Assembly: GCA_913776675.1 (NCBI GenBank)
Contig: CAJYRE010000350.1
Span: forward strand, 1 to 9,279
DNA: 9,279 bases
Reading direction: 5' to 3'
Source: Rhizobiaceae bacterium
GTDB taxonomy: Bacteria > Pseudomonadota > Alphaproteobacteria > Rhizobiales > Rhizobiaceae
Numbering within the stretch: the first letter of the stretch is position 1; every line of letters begins with the position of its first letter. A program made the translations under genes and the position numbers. The notes beneath the pieces are model-generated. The model saw nothing but the letters and a program-made list of their open reading frames with translations. It was not told the DNA's origin and did no database searches. This document shows, piece after piece, positions 7,127-9,279 of this stretch.

Positions 7127-8437
7127 ATGACCACTTTCTCCCCGCGTGAAATTGTTTCCGAACTCGACCGCTACATCATTGGCCAAAATGATGCGAAGCG
7201 CGCGGTTGCCATTGCGCTGCGCAATCGCTGGCGCCGTCAGCAGCTTGATGAAAGCCTGCGTGATGAGGTGATGCCGAAAAACATTCTGATGATCGGCCCA
7301 ACCGGGGTTGGTAAAACCGAAATCTCGCGCCGCCTTGCCAAATTGGCAGGCGCACCTTTCATCAAGGTTGAAGCCACAAAATTCACCGAAGTCGGCTATG
7401 TGGGCCGCGATGTGGAGCAGATCATCCGCGATCTGGTGGAAATCGGCATTGGCCTGATCAAGGAAAAGAAACGGCTTGAGGTGGAAACCAAGGCCCATGC
7501 CGGTGCTGAAGAGCGGGTTCTGGATGCTTTGGTGGGCACGACCGCATCACCCGCCACCCGTGACAGTTTCCGCAAGAAATTGCGGGCAGGCGAGCTGGAT
7601 GACAAGGAAATCGAGATTGAAGTGGCCGATACCGGGTCTTCCGGCATGCCCGGCTTTGAAATTCCCGGCATGCCGGGGGCCAATATCGGGGTTTTGAACC
7701 TCTCGGATATGTTCGGCAAGGCCATGGGCGGACGGACCAAAAAGGTGCGCACCACGGTGAAGGCATCCTATGATGATCTGATCCGCGACGAGTCGGAAAA
7801 GCTGATCGACAATGAAGTCATCCAGCGCGAAGCGGTCAAATCGGTGGAAAATGACGGTATCGTCTTCCTCGATGAAATCGACAAGATCGCCAACCGCGAA
7901 GGTGCCATGGGGGCAGGTGTTTCCCGCGAAGGGGTGCAGCGCGATTTGCTGCCGCTGGTGGAAGGCACAACGGTTGCGACAAAATATGGCCCGGTGAAAA
8001 CCGACCACATTCTGTTTATCGCCTCCGGTGCCTTCCATGTGGCCAAGCCGTCCGACCTTCTGCCGGAATTGCAGGGCCGTCTGCCCATTCGCGTCGAGCT
8101 GAAGCCGCTGACCAAGGAAGACTTCCGCCGGATTCTGACCGAGACGGAAGCGAGCCTGATCCGTCAGTATATCGCGCTGATGGCAACGGAAGGTCTCGAT
8201 CTGGATTTCACCGAGGATGCCATTGATGCTCTGGCCGATGTGGCGGTGACGCTGAACACCTCGGTGGAAAACATCGGAGCGCGGCGTCTGCAAACCGTGA
8301 TGGAGCGCGTGCTGGATGAAATTTCCTTCAATGCACCCGACCGTAGCGGTGCAAAGGTCAGCATTGATTCGGACTATGTGCGTGAACACGTTGGCGAAAT
8401 CGCCGCCGATACGGATTTGTCACGCTATATTCTGTGA
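7127..8437 (+). CDS. hslU: ATP-dependent protease ATPase subunit HslU (ClpY)
   Basis: HslU is the AAA+ hexameric unfoldase that recognises, unfolds and threads substrates into HslV. The protein is 436 residues, normal length. It shows Walker A GPTGVGKT (57-64), the pore loop GYVG (90-93), an intermediate domain with the MPG-rich stretch [12 protein letters not shown] (173-184), Walker B IVFLDE (245-250), the sensor-2 arginine in IGARRLQ (383-389) and the C-terminal tail DLSRYIL, which inserts between HslV subunits to activate them. TTG (7121), ATG (7124) and ATG (7127) are consecutive possible starts. [10 protein letters not shown] is the N-terminus I know from relatives, and a GGA at 7115-7117 can serve 7124 or 7127. 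The gap from hslV is pyrimidine-rich without a terminator hairpin, so the pair is one operon. Confidence 0.97.
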   Translation: MTTFSPREIVSELDRYIIGQNDAKRAVAIALRNRWRRQQLDESLRDEVMPKNILMIGPTGVGKTEISRRLAKLAGAPFIKVEATKFTEVGYVGRDVEQIIRDLVEIGIGLIKEKKRLEVETKAHAGAEERVLDALVGTTASPATRDSFRKKLRAGELDDKEIEIEVADTGSSGMPGFEIPGMPGANIGVLNLSDMFGKAMGGRTKKVRTTVKASYDDLIRDESEKLIDNEVIQREAVKSVENDGIVFLDEIDKIANREGAMGAGVSREGVQRDLLPLVEGTTVATKYGPVKTDHILFIASGAFHVAKPSDLLPELQGRLPIRVELKPLTKEDFRRILTETEASLIRQYIALMATEGLDLDFTEDAIDALADVAVTLNTSVENIGARRLQTVMERVLDEISFNAPDRSGAKVSIDSDYVREHVGEIAADTDLSRYIL

Positions 8438-8512
8438 TGTTTCTGCATCGAAGACAGAGGAAATCGGTTCCACAATGCCCTAATTTGGCCTTGTGACCGT
8501 CTATTAAGTCGA

Positions 8513-8556
8513 CAGCAGCGGCCTTCACCCTATATGAAGCGGCGTGGCCGCTGCTG
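8513..8556. repeat. 11-bp inverted repeat with nested inner stem
   Basis: CAGCAGCGGCC (8513-8523) is perfectly complementary to GGCCGCTGCTG (8546-8556), with 22 bases between. Inside, TTCA (8524-8527) can pair with TGAA (8535-8538), stacking directly on the 5' arm and leaving a 7-nt bulge on the 3' side. It could be a Rho-dependent or bidirectional transcript end, an mRNA-stabilising element for hslU, or a 5'-leader structure for the next gene. Confidence 0.7.
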
Positions 8557-8569
8557 CGGCAAACAGACG

Positions 8570-8592
8570 GGTGTTGCCCCATAGGCAACATC
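8570..8592. repeat. Second hairpin, 9-bp stem
   Basis: GGTGTTGCC (8570-8578) pairs with GGCAACATC (8584-8592) around CCATA. The stem is perfect except for one G-U wobble, formed when read as plus-strand RNA. It ends 28 bases before the ATG at 8621, so in a plus-strand transcript it would stand just ahead of the ribosome binding site. Confidence 0.65.
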
Positions 8593-8620
8593 AAACAGAC
8601 CCTCTGCACGGGAATAAGTC

Positions 8621-9279
8621 ATGCTGCGTCGTTTCGCTGTTCTTTCGCTTCTGTCAATTGTCCTCGGTTGTTCGGCTGTGACTGCTGCCGAGATCAGGAT
8701 GGACCCGGAAGGCAACCGTAATACAGAGCAGCCGCCCATTCCCGGCGCGTCCAAGCAGCGCACCAAAGAAACCAAGACGACGTTCGATCTGAAATACGAC
8801 AAGATCATTGATCTGTTGAAGACGGATCGGCAATTGATCGCCAAGATCAAAAAGGTCTCTGCGGCCTACGACATTGAGCCCATTCATATTATTGGGGCTT
8901 TGGTCGGTGAGCATACCTATAATGTCGGCGCTTACGACACCTTGCAGACCTATTATATCAAGGCTGCTGCCTATGCAGGTCAGGCCTTCCGGTTTGCCTA
9001 TGATGGCGAGACGGTTGATAAGTTTGTATCGCGTCCAGAATTTGCAGAATGCGCCAATCTCACGGATTCCGCCAAGCTGTGGACCTGCCGGGAAGATGTC
9101 TGGCAGGAGAAATTTCAGGGCAAAACGGTGGGCGGCAAAACGTTTCCGAACAATCGTTTCAGCGCCGTGTTCTTCCAGCCATTTTACGCCGGGCAAACCT
9201 TTGGTCTGGGCCAGATCAATCCTCTGACGGCGATGATGCTGACCGATATGGTGCATAAAGTGTCCGGCTATCCCAAGTT
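8621..9279 (+). CDS. Secreted DUF1402 family protein, 3' end outside the window
   Basis: The first 219 codons are present and the frame is open to the window end. I recognise the family as DUF1402, uncharacterised and common in Rhizobiales. The N-terminus is a signal peptide: MLRR, a hydrophobic core (5-16) and a likely cleavage after VTA (20-22). A cysteine at 17 after VLG makes a lipoprotein signal conceivable, though the box is poor. The mature protein contains IIGALVGEHTYN (90-101) and FGLGQINPLTAMM (194-206), spaced and worded like the catalytic-Glu and GLxQxxPxTA motifs of lysozyme-like lytic transglycosylases; E97 would be the acid. C144 and C156 could form a disulfide. The ATG at 8621 has GGGAA 6 nt upstream. 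A cell-wall role is inference. The gene is on the same strand as hslU but separated by a structured 183-bp gap. Confidence 0.85.
   Translation, partial: MLRRFAVLSLLSIVLGCSAVTAAEIRMDPEGNRNTEQPPIPGASKQRTKETKTTFDLKYDKIIDLLKTDRQLIAKIKKVSAAYDIEPIHIIGALVGEHTYNVGAYDTLQTYYIKAAAYAGQAFRFAYDGETVDKFVSRPEFAECANLTDSAKLWTCREDVWQEKFQGKTVGGKTFPNNRFSAVFFQPFYAGQTFGLGQINPLTAMMLTDMVHKVSGYPK

Larger units (their letters stand above)
8438..8620. other. Structured intergenic region between hslU and the DUF1402 gene
   Basis: These 183 bp contain no gene I can support. They hold a long inverted repeat (8513-8556), a second hairpin (8570-8592) and a 9-bp direct repeat, CAAACAGAC, at 8560-8568 and 8592-8600. Neither hairpin is followed by a T-tract in either direction. 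The region must contain the end of the hslU transcript and probably the DUF1402 promoter. A CTATAT box resembling an alphaproteobacterial -10 is at 8530-8535, inside the loop of the first repeat. Confidence 0.6.

Noticed and set aside
6479..7498. Minus-strand open frame of 339 codons across hslV/hslU
   Set aside because: It is the antisense of hslV and the 5' part of hslU; the long length results from codon bias in the real genes.
8654..9256. Minus-strand open frame of 200 codons near the right end
   Set aside because: The plus strand carries a complete signal peptide and DUF1402 motifs over the same bases; the minus frame shows no recognisable domain.
1..9279. Mobile element, phage, CRISPR or defence genes
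   Set aside because: Every sizeable coding region is assigned to a housekeeping or conserved family; no transposase, integrase, repeat-spacer array or terminal repeats were found.

Overview
The window looks like core chromosome of an alphaproteobacterium, most likely a member of the Rhizobiaceae (Agrobacterium/Allorhizobium/Rhizobium group). Three things support this: the gene order pckA ... coaA-hisE-hisF-hisA-hisH-hisB | hslV-hslU, the protein sequences themselves, and a DUF1402 gene, a family I know mainly from Rhizobiales. No IS element, phage gene, CRISPR array, tRNA or rRNA is visible. The genes are nearly all housekeeping genes and are tightly packed.

Layout from left to right. Positions 1-912 (+) hold the C-terminal 303 residues of ATP-dependent PEP carboxykinase (pckA). 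The gene is followed within 3 bp by a near-perfect chromosomal parS site (915-930) and then by a strong intrinsic terminator (942-969). Positions 1050-1484 (+) encode a GGQ-type ribosome-rescue hydrolase (ArfB). Seven minus-strand genes then read leftwards from 6300 to 1490: hisB, hisH, hisA, hisF, hisE, coaA and a twin-arginine-exported DUF3237 protein. Gaps between the first six are between 4-bp overlaps and 33 bp, so they are probably one transcript. The DUF3237 gene follows coaA after 59 bp that contain a palindrome and a strong Shine-Dalgarno. A 220-bp divergent promoter region (6301-6520) separates hisB from hslV-hslU (+), the two subunits of the HslVU protease. A structured 183-bp intergenic region (8438-8620) with two hairpins leads to a 3'-truncated secreted DUF1402 gene (8621 to the window end).

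How the genes work together. HisB, HisH, HisA, HisF and HisE supply the middle of the histidine pathway: PR-ATP pyrophosphohydrolase, ProFAR isomerase, the HisH/HisF IGP synthase, and IGP dehydratase. HisG, HisI, HisC and HisD must be encoded elsewhere. CoaA, the first step of CoA synthesis, is translationally coupled to hisE. HslV (threonine peptidase) and HslU (AAA+ unfoldase) form one complex.

I found no evidence of a new multi-gene system. The most informative non-coding signal is the parS site, which suggests that the window lies in the origin-proximal, ParB-bound part of the chromosome. The next most interesting observations are a lytic-transglycosylase-like residue pattern in the DUF1402 protein and the paired hairpins and direct repeats upstream of it.
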